From assembly GCA_016806645.1 (NCBI GenBank), contig JACSYO010001856.1, forward strand, positions 1,809,001-1,873,000: a stretch of DNA of 64,000 bases, read 5' to 3'. This document shows positions 12,331 through 24,047 of the stretch, piece after piece. Under the pieces are notes generated by a model. The model was not told where the DNA came from. It saw nothing but the letters and a program-made list of their open reading frames with translations, and made no database searches. Both the position numbers and the translations under genes were made by a program. This DNA comes from Ophiodon elongatus (Eukaryota > Chordata > Actinopteri > Perciformes > Hexagrammidae). How positions within the stretch are numbered: position 1 is the first letter of the stretch; each line of letters starts with the position of its first letter.

Positions 12331-14094
12331 ACACGTATTGTTTACCCATGCTTTGCGAATGTGACGTTTTATGCTGTGTCATCACCATTCATATCTATAC
12401 AACCAATGTGTAAATGATAAAATTATTTACTGGAGCACAGTGCAAAATACTATTCGTCCCAAATTATACTTAGAGTACCAAAGGTCCCGTGAGAAACACT
12501 GTTGTTGCATTTTGCAGCAACAATCTCATTTGGGTCTGTAGGCTTTCAACAACGCAGTGTGCCTTGCAATTAATTTCCTCTGATGTAGACAATAAACTAA
12601 AAGAGGATAAGTAGCCTTGAAAGACTTTAAGGAGCTTCTGACATATTTCACACTTCAGTGAATGGAATGACATCAGCAGCAGGAATAGGACACGCAGACA
12701 TCTGATTGGCCGTTAATGGCCACTGGATTTTCTTGCGCGACAAGCCTTCTGTCCTCTAGAGAATATAAATAGCCTTCCTGTAGCTTGCAGATCACATTGT
12801 TTGCAGTGCATAGACGCTGAAGCGCAGGTTGTTTAACTCATGAGACTGCAATGGCTCATAAAATGCAAAATGCAAGGGAGAGAGCAGAGGAACGTGAAAA
12901 GCCTTTTCTAATCAGTATACGAGTACAGACTGACCTCATACCTGCTATTCAGAGGATTGTACAGGAAGCACCTGTGCCATCGGCTGCATCATTGTAAGAC
13001 TTGAGCTAATCAACCTTTAGGTTTGGAAGAAAAATATTTGCATTCAAAAGATTTCTAGTAACCTACAGCAGCAATACCATGTACATATAGAGGCTATAAT
13101 GTACACTCCATCACTGCGACACCTAAATCAAACTTTACAAACAAAATTCCCCACAATTCTTCCTGGATAAGTATCTATAAATGAGAGGGTTATGGAAAAT
13201 ATTCAATCCATGGAATCAGCTTAATCACAATATTGCGCTATAGAGTACCTACTGTCTGGTCATGCCCTAATCTTTGCTAAGTGCAGTGCAAAACCACAAG
13301 TGATCACTCAGCTCGAGATACTAATCTGAGGTGTCCATTTCCAAGAGGTTATGACATACAAATGGCTCCGTACGTGTCAGAAAACATGGAAAATGAGCTT
13401 CAAACTGAGATTTTACAAGTTAATATGCAAGATTGATATCAAGGCCTCTTATGTAGGAAATTATAAATATCCGTAGTCGTAGTAGTAGTATTCAATTACT
13501 GAGATTGATCTGGAAATATAAAAAATGAAAACGCATTTGGCACAGTAGTGTGTGTAAGGGTGTACAAGTGCGTCTGTTAAGTGAGATCCTAGCCGACAGC
13601 AGCTCAAAGTAAATCTTGAAACTTGAAACGGAAAGGTCGTCCGTGAAGACAAACTAAAAACGTCAGGCAGTCTGATTTATTCTCAGTCGACTTCTTAGAA
13701 TTAATTGGAAACACTTCTCATGAGAAACTATCCGTTACACACCTTTGAATTTTACAAGTTGAGACAGCTATAACCCATTTTATGGGGAGGCAGACTAACC
13801 GTTATATAGATCATGTGAATTTGGTCTGGTGGTAAATTAAAAACTTGCTCTGACAGCCATGAATAGAAAAGTTTCCGTTGTTTTGGCTTGTTTGGAGTTT
13901 TGTGTCCATCTGCAGCCGTCTGTGAAAGCAAGTGCCGGGAAGAGGCAAAGAGGGAGGCTGTTAGAAGCTCCGGCTATCTACAGCAGACTGTAACCGTCTG
14001 AGAGCTGAAGGAAACAGTGCAGTTTGTCATTGAGAACAAAAACACCGTCTTGCTTGGTGAGTGAAGGAGATGAGAGAGAGCAATATTGACAGAA

Positions 14095-14212
<118 letters not shown>

Positions 14213-14439
14213 GCAAGCCTCTTGCATCTCATGAGCGGTTCGGACCTTACTTTGCTCCGGTGCAGCAGCCCATGCTACGGTTCCTCTCTCTCCTTTTTGG
14301 CCAGCTAAATTGTGAGTGGGCCGTTCTGCCTGACCAACATGCTGTCAGAATGAGGGATGCAGCAATTACTCTACATCCACATCAGTATACTGAATGGATT
14401 GGCGCATGCATCTGGCCTTGCACAGTGAGAGAATGTGAA

Positions 14440-14560
14440 AGAGCAGCGCCTGACCCTCATTACATCGTTGGGGTACCCTTGGGCAAGGCACTTAACCCCC
14501 AACTGCACCGGTGGGGCTCAACTGGTCAGCATCCAAGTGTGAATGCGTGTATTTGGAGGA
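14440..14560 (+). repeat. SINE-body-like repeat fragment, plus orientation
   Basis: The segment CCTTGGGCAAGGCACTTAAC, followed by a CCCAACTGCACCGG stretch and GTGTGAATGCGTGTA, matches the body of a common teleost repeat. The block CCTTGGGCAAG(A/G)CACT..AACCC is shared with the minus-strand SINE at 53363-53662. No tRNA-like head is visible here, so the copy is partial or belongs to a related family. Confidence 0.55.
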
Positions 14561-14948
14561 AGGTGTTGCTGAAAAAGAGCATTTATGCTCTGTATGTCTA
14601 GCCTGGATACATAAATGTTGAAAGAAAATCAGCACTACATATGCTACAAATAATGAACCAGTGAAACATAATATTTGGTTTTTCCCATCATTATACTTTT
14701 AGATTTTCCCTGATCATTATTATGTATTATGGGTGCTGTGAGCATGATTAATATTACATTCTAACTCAACAGTCTGAGCTACTTCCGCACAATTGATAGA
14801 ATTATTCTGGAGACATTTCACATACTTGTTCTGTTTGCAGGTGAACTTATCAAATATTGTTAAATGTACCCTTTTGAAATAATGCCAGTCCTCCTACCAA
14901 TGTGTCAGCAGGTTTGAATTAAATGCATTATTTAGTGCTTGTGAAAAC

Positions 14949-14981
14949 ACTCATCCGTGGATTATAAGTCCACGGATGAGT
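14949..14981 (+). other. Perfect inverted repeat (13-bp arms, 7-nt loop)
   Basis: The arms ACTCATCCGTGGA and TCCACGGATGAGT are exact reverse complements around TTATAAG. The symmetry breaks one base beyond each arm. It lies in shf intron 2 with no flanking gene. It could be a cruciform-prone site, a structured RNA element or a footprint of a small inverted insertion. Confidence 0.9.
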
Positions 14982-15529
14982 ATGAATATTAAAAGGGTGA
15001 CAGTAGAGCCAAAGAAATCCACTAGCAGCTCTATTTAAAACAACACCCCGCCGGCTCAGTCAAAACAGCAGACAAAAAGTTGCAATCAATAGATATGATG
15101 GATAAAAGCAGGGAGCCTGAAAACAACTCCACTTCAGGGTTCAAAGACAGGAGCAACCAGAAACAAAAAAAAAAAAGACAGACAGTTGCTGCCAGCAGAG
15201 TTTAGTTTGTCAATAAGAGTCAAATGAAGAACTGTGTCAAGTTGAAGTTAAAAAGCACCAGAAAAAAACCTGGAATCAAGTAGTGCAAGTAGTAGTAGTG
15301 CAAGTAGTACCACAAAAGCCTTGCTCAGATTTATCTTTTCTTAAAAGCTTCCTCCACCTGAGGGAGGCGATAAATCTTCAGTTTTTTGGTACTCAGCTGA
15401 GGCATTGACTGGGCCAGAGGTCAAAGCAGTAAGACAGATGAAAACAAGAGATTGTCGGCAGGCCCATTAAAAGACAATTGCCAATGAGGGACAGACACAT
15501 GTCCTGCCTTTGTGGCAGCAATAGAAGTG

Positions 15530-15532
<3 letters not shown>

Positions 15533-15572
<40 letters not shown>

Positions 15573-15596
15573 ATGTGCGCGCGTGCGCGCGTGCGC
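15533..15596 (+). repeat. (GT)n plus GC-rich alternating purine-pyrimidine tract
   Basis: All 64 bases strictly alternate purine and pyrimidine. About 36 bases of GT run into GCGTATGTGCGCGCGTGCGC and further GC/GT steps. Tracts of this kind favour left-handed Z-DNA under negative supercoiling. Confidence 0.95.
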
Positions 15597-16453
15597 CTGT
15601 CTATAAGAGCACAGCATCATGTGATGGAGGGCGAGAGGTATCAGCATGTTGTCGACGATATGACTGCGTCGCTTTATAGAGGTTAAAAAGTACTGATATC
15701 TTGTATTCATCCAAGTTTCCAGAAACATCCATTTGAGGTCTGACAGTCATGAAAACACTTCTGTGTCACATTCCTTTCTTTGGTACTAAAGTCGGGTTCG
15801 GAGAGGAAAACAGCTGCCACATGTTTTGTTTTCTACACATTGTTCATCATCTCTGCTCTCTTTCTGCACATTCTTTGTCACTGCTGCGCTCACTTCGCCA
15901 CAGAATGAATGTGCGCTGTGACAAAGCTGTGTGGAGAATGTGGTTCGGCTGAATTCTTATGTTGGCACATAGCTATTGTTGTTTGTCCCTTCCTGGAAAT
16001 CCCAGCAATTGGCCGTCTCCACATGCACACAGTTCAGCAGGAGGAAAACATTTTGAAAAAAAATAATAATCTCTCTTCGTTGGACCTCTGAGGTGTGTGT
16101 GTGTGTTTTGTTTTTTTTTTTAAAATCACGTATGGTCTTGTATGATTTCTGGGGACATATTATCTACTTTTGGAAATGTTTTGACATCTTTCATGTCACA
16201 CAGGTCATTTTTGCTCTGCTGCACCTGCCATGTAAATCGGCGTTAGCCCATCTAAGTCTGTTCATTAATAAACATATGGCCAGATCACACTGCATACTAA
16301 TTAATGCTCCACTTGGATAAACAATATGAAATCATAGCCAAGGCACAAATCCAGTACTTGTCCCTTATGCTGCAATTGCTGAAGGTGTGGAGGCGGCCAG
16401 AGGCAGCTGGGTGACACGAAATCGAGATATCAGGAAAATGAAGACTTATCTAC

Positions 16454-16586
16454 CTGCCATCATCTTCTGGGCCTCATAAGGCTCCATGTAGCCATCGTTC
16501 TCGGTCGTCACCTTTTCCGTACTGGTCTGAGTTCCACCAGCCTGCTCAGCATCGAAAGGGTCCGCGTAGTCTTCAAGGATAATGGG
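16454..16586 (-). CDS. shf: SHF-type SH2 adaptor protein, coding exon 2
   Basis: This exon encodes 44 residues plus one base. It begins PIILEDYADPFDAEQAGG and ends NDGYMEPYEAQKMMA. The YADPF and GYMEPYEAQ tyrosine motifs are hallmarks of the SHB family and in known members can be phosphorylated or bind partners. From memory of the family, ILEDYADPFD and EAQKMMA fit SHF, whereas SHB has DDYSDPFD and EAQRIM, SHE has DAQQMI and SHD has DAQWVM. The acceptor is a pyrimidine-rich tract followed by TGTGCAG|CCC, and the donor is GCAG|GTAGAT. The exon starts in phase 0, matching exon 1, and ends in phase 1, as needed for the expected GAG codon (human continues EIRGSKE). It lies 16.3 kb downstream of exon 1. 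No exon encoding the next family motifs (YDTPYEP, EYDQPWEWK) was found at lower coordinates. Confidence 0.9.
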
Positions 16587-16819
16587 CTGCACAAGAAAAG
16601 AACAACAAGGAAAGGTGAGATCGAGGGAGGAGAAAAAAAGAAAAAAAAAAGTAAAATATCAAGAAGGGAATTCATTTTGCTACTCGGATGAAGAACACAA
16701 CATGGGTGAGTGTCATGAGAGTTGCAAGACAGATACTGCTGAGGCCCAGGACAGGACAGGACCAAGTGATATCCACCGAGGTAGGCTGGAACATAAAAGA
16801 AAAAATGCATACATAAATA

Positions 16820-16840
16820 CCCCCACCCCCCACCCCCCCC
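16820..16840 (-). other. G-quadruplex-like motif upstream of shf exon 2
   Basis: Read on the minus strand, the sense strand of shf, three long G-runs (8, 6 and 5) are separated by single T residues. The tract lies in intron 1 about 235 bases upstream of exon 2, close enough to affect splicing if it folds in the pre-mRNA. Confidence 0.6.
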
Positions 16841-17748
16841 ATATGCCTCAGCACACCACCACAATGCCTCAGCTTATAGCCTTACAGCACGCTCTCTGCT
16901 ACTGCTGCTCGGCCTAATTATACGACAGGCCTACATTTCAAAAGAAGAGGAAAGAAGAAGAGGAAAGAAGACCACAACTGCTCAACTTTCTGAGGAGAAA
17001 CAATTTGGGAGATTTATGCCGAGCTGGCAGTGAGCCACGGCTAATTGCAGTCTTGCTCTTTTGCTGAGCATTTTGTGCAGTAGATGGCAATTAGGTGAAC
17101 GTCCTGGGACCCAGAAATACAGCTCAAACCTTTAGGGAGCAGAGCAGCAGTCCGCGTCCATAGTGCCTTGGGGGGGGATATTTGTGTCCTTGAAATGTTT
17201 ACTTCATCTACCATGAGACCGCTTCAAAAAGGAGCGATCTACCCTTTGAAAGGAAAGAGACGACCATGTGAGCCATCCGTCCTCTTGGACTTTGGGCAAT
17301 GAGGGAAAGGGTGTGACTGGGGGGGACTTTTTCACTGTTGTGGCTCCTGACAGTCTCGTCCTGCCAATCAGTGGTCGGAGGAGAAGGGCACCGGCCGCTT
17401 GGTCTGTTACTCGGAAAAAATGTTGTTGGTTTCAAACAAATAAGGAAACGCTTCTGCAGATACCTACGCGAGCATGTAAACACGTACATGACTGGCACTA
17501 CACCCTGTGAGTCATGTGTAAGAGGAAGGGATTTGGTCTGGTTATAAAACAAGCTCATCACTCATCTGGCGGACGGGGTCGGGCGGGGCAGACGGGAGGT
17601 GGACCGAGCCTCGTGCACGCCACACTGTGCCTCCACCTAGCCCGCTTTCCTGAGAACAACCACTGTCCATCTTTGCCACAGAGGGAGCTTCCCAAATGGA
17701 TTTGCTTCCCAGAAGCAAACCCCATACGCAGGCCACCCGTGAGACTAC

Positions 17749-17749
17749 C

Positions 17750-17780
<31 letters not shown>
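17749..17780 (+). repeat. (CA)n microsatellite
   Basis: A 32-bp CA run with one AA interruption. Confidence 0.95.
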
Positions 17781-19969
17781 GGGAGGCAAGTGAAATGTAC
17801 GGATATACCTTTCCAACTCTGGGATTTCTCTTCGGCTGGGAAAGTACCGACAATTTTTACAGTACTGATCGAGGTCAAGTATCATTTAACGCACTTTAAA
17901 AAAGAAAAGAAAAAAGATGACTTGAAAAGTTTCCAGGTGTTACATGCTTGAAAGTTCAGTAGGGATAATTTGTAAGCCGCTTAGTGACAGAGCATTGCTG
18001 GCTGATATATTCCTGCACAAATGATCTCCTCTATACATGGATTAGCAATAATAGCAAGGGAAGTAAGTACCACGGATGTTTCTCCCAGCAGCTACTGTTT
18101 GTTAAATCCACCTTCTTCAATATTCCCTCTCCATCTGTTTTGGGGAAAATAACTTTTTTTTTTTTTCTCTTTCTGCCACAGCATAATTATGGGTTCCTCA
18201 AATGTTTTGCTTCTGTGATTTCAAGCAGGGGGGAAAATCCAATGCAAACATTTTCCTGGTTTGTTTTTGTGCCACAGAAATATACATAATTCGCTCACAA
18301 GCTTTAATTAAAATTCCGCCATTCAGATTAGCAACATCTTTGCTGCCCCAGAGACCCCCAGCATATTATCCACTACAGCCACAGTGTGATCATAACTACC
18401 TCACACCTTGTTGCATAGAAACTCAGCCATCAGTCATCATAGCGTGTGCCAAACCCACTTCAGATACAGTCGCTGCAAACACAGCCCAAACCTAAGAATA
18501 AGTAACCCTCACTTAAAAAAAAAACATATGAATCACCTAAATTGGAGGGATGAAGGCCAGTGCCCATTGAACCGCAGTCCACATACTGTAGCAGAGTGGC
18601 TCGAGCTTTGAGACCGTGGCCCACTGCATCTTACATTCTCTCCAGCAGCTTCAGATGACCGCAGTGGCTGAGATATTTGCCCACAGTGAGGTTTAGCAGG
18701 TTTTAGCAGAGCTCACACCTTCGACTTCTACCGCCTTCATGCACCTTCAAGAGCCAAAGGATGTTTGGGCATGTTTCGGGGGAAATAATGGCAGTGACTT
18801 ATTGAGTTATGTGTGGAGCCACTCCAAACATATGACATCATCTTTTGCCTTTCCTGTTGACATAATGTAGGACAAATAAAGGGCAGGGTGTGTGATGAAA
18901 ATGTCTGATTGCATCAGACAGAGGGATACATTCATGGATAAGAACCAAAGCTTGGTTTCAAGACTCAAACACGCCACTTTTAGTTTTGGGCCTGATATGC
19001 AACAGCTTTGCCATCTACAAGTGGTTTATATATTTATTTTTTTGGTAATGTCTGAAGTAGCATGGTAATAGAGAGCAGATAAGATAAAACACTTCACATG
19101 GACTCTACTTTATGTGCATTTTTGCCATCCCAAACAATCAAAATCAGGCTGAATCAAAGTCGAATAGGCCTGCTGGGGCTCTTAACGCAAAACAGGAATC
19201 TGCAATCAGTCACAAGTGGATCTTGGCTGCTCCTTTAAAATGACCTTTGCAGAGGCTGAGCAAGTATTTGGAAAGAGTTTTTTTCATTCATTTTAAATCT
19301 TAAAACATTCTGTCAAGACAATATGCAATTATAAAGAACCTACAAATCAATATTTTTCACTTCAAATTCAGTTGGTGTGATTTAAGGAAAACATATAGAG
19401 CTGCTAGCAATGTGAATATCTTAATTACGGTCCCTGTGTCCACAATAAGGTTGCAAAGGCTTGTCATCAAACAGCTAGACAAACAACAGAAATAAGGATT
19501 TATTATGTGTATTTAGCTCCGAGTTGGGCAATCACAGCTCTTTTCAGTACCTGGCTCATGTTCTCATTCCAGTCAGCAGGGACAGTCACATTTTCTTTTC
19601 CCATATAATGCAAGTTTAAGCTGATGACAAACCAGTTACCAGCCTGACGACTGTTGAACTAAAAAATGAAACAAAAAGTAGTTGTTCATGTTGCCTCTTG
19701 CTTTTTCCCTTTCATTTAGAATTATTGGGCAATTGTGTTACAAAATAGCTCAACATTGCAGTAATATAGGTGACTAACAGGACTTGTTTGTTTGCCAGGT
19801 ATCTTTTTATGAAGGGGGAATTTCTCAGCTGCATGGTCATTAACAGCTCCGCCCTGTGTGTCACATTCATACTTTTACAAAGCTGTAATGTGTACAACTG
19901 CAATATTCTATTGTCACCCATTAGCAGGCAGCAGTGTAATTAATTTTAGACTACACCGATCCGTCCTGA

Positions 19970-20030
19970 GCATCTAGGGATTTGAACCATCAACTATCTA
20001 GATCAACAGACTCCACCATCACGCAGCCCC
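19970..20030 (-). repeat. Possible tRNA-derived SINE head fragment
   Basis: On the minus strand the sequence GGGGCTGCGTGATGGTGGAG is followed about 20 bases later by GTTGATGGTTCAAATCCC. The latter contains a B-box-like GGTTCAAATCC (19978-19988), and the former resembles the head of tRNA-derived SINEs. It does not fold as a proper tRNA, and no SINE body was recognised. Tentative. Confidence 0.3.
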
Positions 20031-20808
20031 TGCAGCCTAGTTCATGTTTGGGTGGAGGAGGTGGTTAATATTTCCAAATTGTTCCAATGTGTCCTTCCTG
20101 TCCCACTGTACTAATGACTACTCGACAGCAGGAGGGGTGCTAGAGAGCGGCAGCGTCGCCTGGGGACACACCATCTGCCTTGTGGCATACCAGGGTGTGT
20201 CAGGACTGCAGCCAAGCTACACTTGTCATGAAAGCAAAATTCCCCCTCAGCACAAGACTGCAGCCCCTCAATTTATCAGGTTTTTGCTAAGCCGCGCCGT
20301 AAGCCTATATGAATCTCTCAAAGCCACCGCGGAGGCTTAGGCCATGTCCCCGTGGTAGCAAGGTCCTTTACTGGTGTGCAGCATAGAGAGAGAGAACACT
20401 CTCAATTACTTTCATTCCACAGCTCAGACCCCAGGTTGGCCATGTCTTACACCTGACAGAGCTGTGGCAGCTCGCGGCGAAGAGAGCAACTTCTTGAAAT
20501 GCACTGCAGCTCTCGGGCAATGAAGCCGACTTCAAATCAGTGGGAACAGAGGGGACACATTAGCGAAGGAGGGAGACCATAACAGGCACCTGCCATTTTG
20601 GCTCAATACTAGAGCTTGATGACGCTGGGCCTTGAAGGATTGCAATTCGATTTGGCCTCAGATTTCCATTAGAAGTGAGAAAATCTCGGCCACAATTCTC
20701 CTCCTGCACTCTTAATGGAGAGAAAATGTGTTTGTGCTGGCTCGTCAGATAATCAGGAGCAAAATAAAAAAAAACAATTCAGAAACTCCGATAGTTGGAA
20801 TTTGGTGG

Positions 20809-20834
20809 TAATAATAATAATAATAATAATAAAA
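20809..20834 (+). repeat. (TAA)n microsatellite
   Basis: About eight TAA units. Confidence 0.93.
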
Positions 20835-21288
20835 AGATAGGCTGCAATATCTCTCTTTGTCTGCATTTTTTTGAGCGAGCCACATGTCCAGTGTTGACAC
20901 TTAAGAACCATAAACAACCAGAAGCAAATGCAATGTAACAGCCGGGCGATTTCACCCGGCGATTAGCAGATAAACACCTTGAGACGTACGTAGAGGAAAA
21001 TAAAGACCAACATCACTCTGGCTGAATGAGTGCAGACAGGAATATAATATTAATGTCATGGCTTGTCCAGGAAGGATTGAATGCGTCTCGGGCTAGTCAA
21101 GGTTGAAGCCCCCCTGAGACCGCCAGAAAAGTCAGCAGGCTGTAGAATGAGAGAGGAGGGAAAAAAAAGAAAGAAAGAAGGCTGACGTGTGTGATTTATG
21201 TCTCACACCACAAGGGATTTCAGCCACTGATAACCTAATTCAACTCAGTGCTTAGCAGCTCAATTGTATTAAGGCATTTCAAAAGGCA

Positions 21289-21307
21289 TTTTTTTTTTTT
21301 TTTTTTT
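21289..21307 (+). repeat. Poly(T) run
   Basis: A 19-base T homopolymer with no recognised retroposon body next to it. Confidence 0.9.
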
Positions 21308-22467
21308 GCTGCTATTGCTCTTTTGTTCTTCAGCGTTACAAAAAAAAAAGAAAGCACGCCACTGCTGGGAGGACAGAAAGCCACTTTAAAGAAGAGGGGT
21401 GAGAGAAGACAAAAGATAAGGGGTACACTATTTTTGTTTTATCTTTGAGCTGCCATGCATAAAGTAGGTTTACTCCTGTCGGGTGGAAAACTGTTCAAAC
21501 GCTCATGTAAAACCCAAACTCAGCAAGCTGAGCATCACCGCAGTGCCTCCGCTGATAGCTCCTCCACTTTATCTTTGTCTGTAAACATAGGATGAACATT
21601 GTGTGTGCAGTGTGGAGTCATCCTAAGATAACTTGGCAACACAATTCGAGAAAGAACATACTGGCAAGAAACACTCCCTCAAGGCAATTTATTTAAGCAA
21701 GCATGATCACAGCTTCTCTGTTGACATAACGCAGTTACTATCAATAAGATACTTTCGTGTTTCTATGAAGAGAGCGCAAATCTGGTTACAATTCATTGAA
21801 GCCCCCCTTGTGAAGACGGTGCCGTGCTGGGCTCGACCAAACGGATTAGGCGGACGGAAAATTGGCTTCGCCTCTAAAAGGAGAGACGGTGCACGATTGC
21901 ATTTCCCACCATACAGACCTGACATTAATGAAACTTTATTGAAATGTTCCCTAAGAAACACGGCTGCTGCTTGAGCTCCTTCCTCTGTGAGCCTGGAAGA
22001 GTGATGTGCCTCCTCTAAAGGCCTACTTAGGAGTCTGCAGAGGCAGCTAATCAAATGACTATATTTGCTATAAAGACGCCTTTTCAAAATCAGTCACAAG
22101 CTACCGCAGTCCCCACACCAGCGGAGAGAGCACTTCAGATAAAGAAAAAAAAAAAATCTGTTTATTTCCAGGTATATTTATTTGCTTTGCTTTTAGGCTA
22201 ATTGGAGAATCATTCAAGGGCAGCGAATCAGTGTTTCGCAAGCATGCCCGTCCTTGTGAATCAATGCAAACAAAAACCGACTTCACCGACAACAAGACAA
22301 AAGCAAGCCCGAAAACCTCCTCAGAACGTGAATGACCTGATGATTAGTTGAAAAAAAAAAAACGACAAAGGGGTATGAAAAGACATCCCTTCTCTCTTCC
22401 TGCCCTACTACTCAGCCTCAAAAGTGCATTTTCTTGACCATAACAGCAAGTTCAGAATTTAGAGTCT

Positions 22468-22653
22468 ATATCGATGGCCGAAGAGCAAAACCTCCTATCT
22501 GAAAAATGCACTTTTTTGAGAATACTAAAAAAAACTTGTCATTTTCTTGCAGAATACTATTTCTTAAGGATACCCAATACAAAAAAATATATATAAATAA
22601 ATAAACAAATTAATATATATAAATGAATAAACAAATGTATTTATTTATTTATT

Positions 22654-22688
<35 letters not shown>

Positions 22689-22692
22689 TACA

Positions 22693-22728
<36 letters not shown>

Positions 22729-22840
22729 CATATATACATATACACACACACACACACACACAAAGTGCAGATAGGGTTATTCCCCACTTTTCCTGGATCA
22801 TTTTGCAGATAGGAGGTTTTGCACTTTTGGCCATCGATAT
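22468..22840 (+). mobile_element. MITE-like inverted-repeat element with internal microsatellites
   Basis: The left arm (22468-22506) reads ATATCGATGGCC...GAGCAAAACCTCCTATCTG. The right arm (22801-22840), in reverse complement, reads ATATCGATGGCC...GTGCAAAACCTCCTATCTG. They match at roughly nine of ten positions over about 39 bases. The interior holds a composite TTTA/TA/CATA/CA microsatellite. Long imperfect inverted arms around a short non-coding interior suggest a MITE. No target duplication was seen, so the true termini may lie outside the arms. Confidence 0.6.
22565..22762 (+). repeat. Composite AT-rich microsatellite
   Basis: Successive blocks of (TAAA), (TTTA), (TA), (CATA) and (CA) repeats fill most of the interior of the inverted-repeat element. 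Confidence 0.95.
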
Positions 22841-22843
22841 GCA

Positions 22844-22881
22844 GCATTATACTCCACTGTATGCATTATACTCCACTGTAT
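22844..22881 (+). repeat. Exact 19-bp tandem duplication
   Basis: Two perfect copies of GCATTATACTCCACTGTAT, with a third partial GCAT, immediately outside the right arm of the inverted-repeat element. Confidence 0.95.
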
Positions 22882-23870
22882 GCATGTTAGAGTTAGTATT
22901 CCCCTTTGCACAACAATGTGCTCAGCCATCAGTTTCACATGTGTCTCCGTCAGCGACATCTGTGCTGTTCAAAGAACGGCTCACACTTATGTATTACACA
23001 CCATCCCCTTTAAGATTCAGACCACATTAAATGTTGGTTCTTCAGATCTCTGCACTCTTACCCATGTGGGGCGGTTTTCCGGGTGAAGCCGGTTCTTTTG
23101 GCACAACTGATTTAGGCTGTTGTTGATCATGGCTTGCATGGGAATGCTTCCAGATGCAGCGACATACACAGATAACCTGCACCACACTTGTGGGTAAAAC
23201 ATCAGCAACACATGAAATAGTGGAGCCATAACAGCATTGAATGGAAATGGATGTAAAACATTATATACAGATGGATAGTCCACACATCACCACTGTGTGT
23301 ATGGGTTGCTGTGCATTATGAGGCTTTTTTTACAGCACCTATAGTCCAGTATACTGTGGGTCACAACACTGCACATGTGCACTCACAAAGCAGGTATGTG
23401 TGTGCATTGGTTACACAAATAAATAAATTAAATTAAATACATAAAATTAGTGGACTAGGTCTCAATCAGTGAGGTAGTAGGATATATAATCGTCATTAGT
23501 CAATGCTCATTCAAATCAGACTTTCCAAAGCTATTCAGTCTGTAGAAATGATTACTAAGGAGGTCCCTGGCAATCACGATGAACTCCGAGAAATTTCACT
23601 TCTTAAGAGTTTAAAAAAACCCTGCAAGAAGTTACAAATACGAACATGTTCTGTCATTTGAACTTGATATGACATGATAGCCGGCTTTCGTACTGGAAAA
23701 CGTCTGGCACCATATAACATCAAATATCTTGTCTCACAAAAACTAGGTAGCGCCTTCATATGAGAGCACATAAATAACTATAACTGATCAAATCATCGGT
23801 CATACAGCCATGAGTCAGCATCACATTAACAGAGAAGACCATATGCTGCAAATCATATTTACTTTTGCTG

Positions 23871-24047
23871 TTAGAGCTTTTTACGATGGGGAAAATAACC
23901 CGTGTCTACCACTGTATCCTCAACATCCCTGAGCAGCATTCTGGATTCACCCACTGTGGATCTTCTGCCTCTCTCATCCCTGTTGTATACTTCGGTAAAT
24001 ATCAATATGACATTTAACAGAATCCCACCTATAATTTCTGGAGTGAT
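23871..24047 (-). CDS. Candidate coding exon C, unknown protein
   Basis: An acceptor-like CTACAAATGCAG precedes a minus-strand frame reading ITPEIIGGILLNVILIFTEV, then YNRDERGRRSTVGESRMLLR, then DVEDTVVDTGYFPH. A possible donor (C|GTAAAA) lies just before the stop. A second open frame at 23771-23574, on the same strand, translates to material including ARRFPVRKPAIMSYQVQMTE. Neither is recognised. Frames of this length are common by chance, so this is offered only as a place to look for transcripts. Confidence 0.18.
   Translation of the reverse strand: MTPEIIGGILLNVILIFTEVYNRDERGRRSTVGESRMLLRDVEDTVVDTGYFPHRKKL

Noticed and set aside
20941..20960. Small GCCGGG...CCCGGC hairpin
   Set aside because: Six-base arms with an eight-base loop are expected by chance in a 64 kb window.
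21633..22087. Overlapping 113- and 126-codon frames on opposite strands
   Set aside because: No family resemblance or splice support. Kept only as a possible conserved non-coding stretch, which cannot be judged from one sequence.
23470..23481. let-7-like seed TGAGGTAGTAGG on the plus strand
   Set aside because: Only the first 12 bases match. The following bases diverge from let-7, and no complementary arm lies within about 90 bases downstream, so no precursor hairpin forms.
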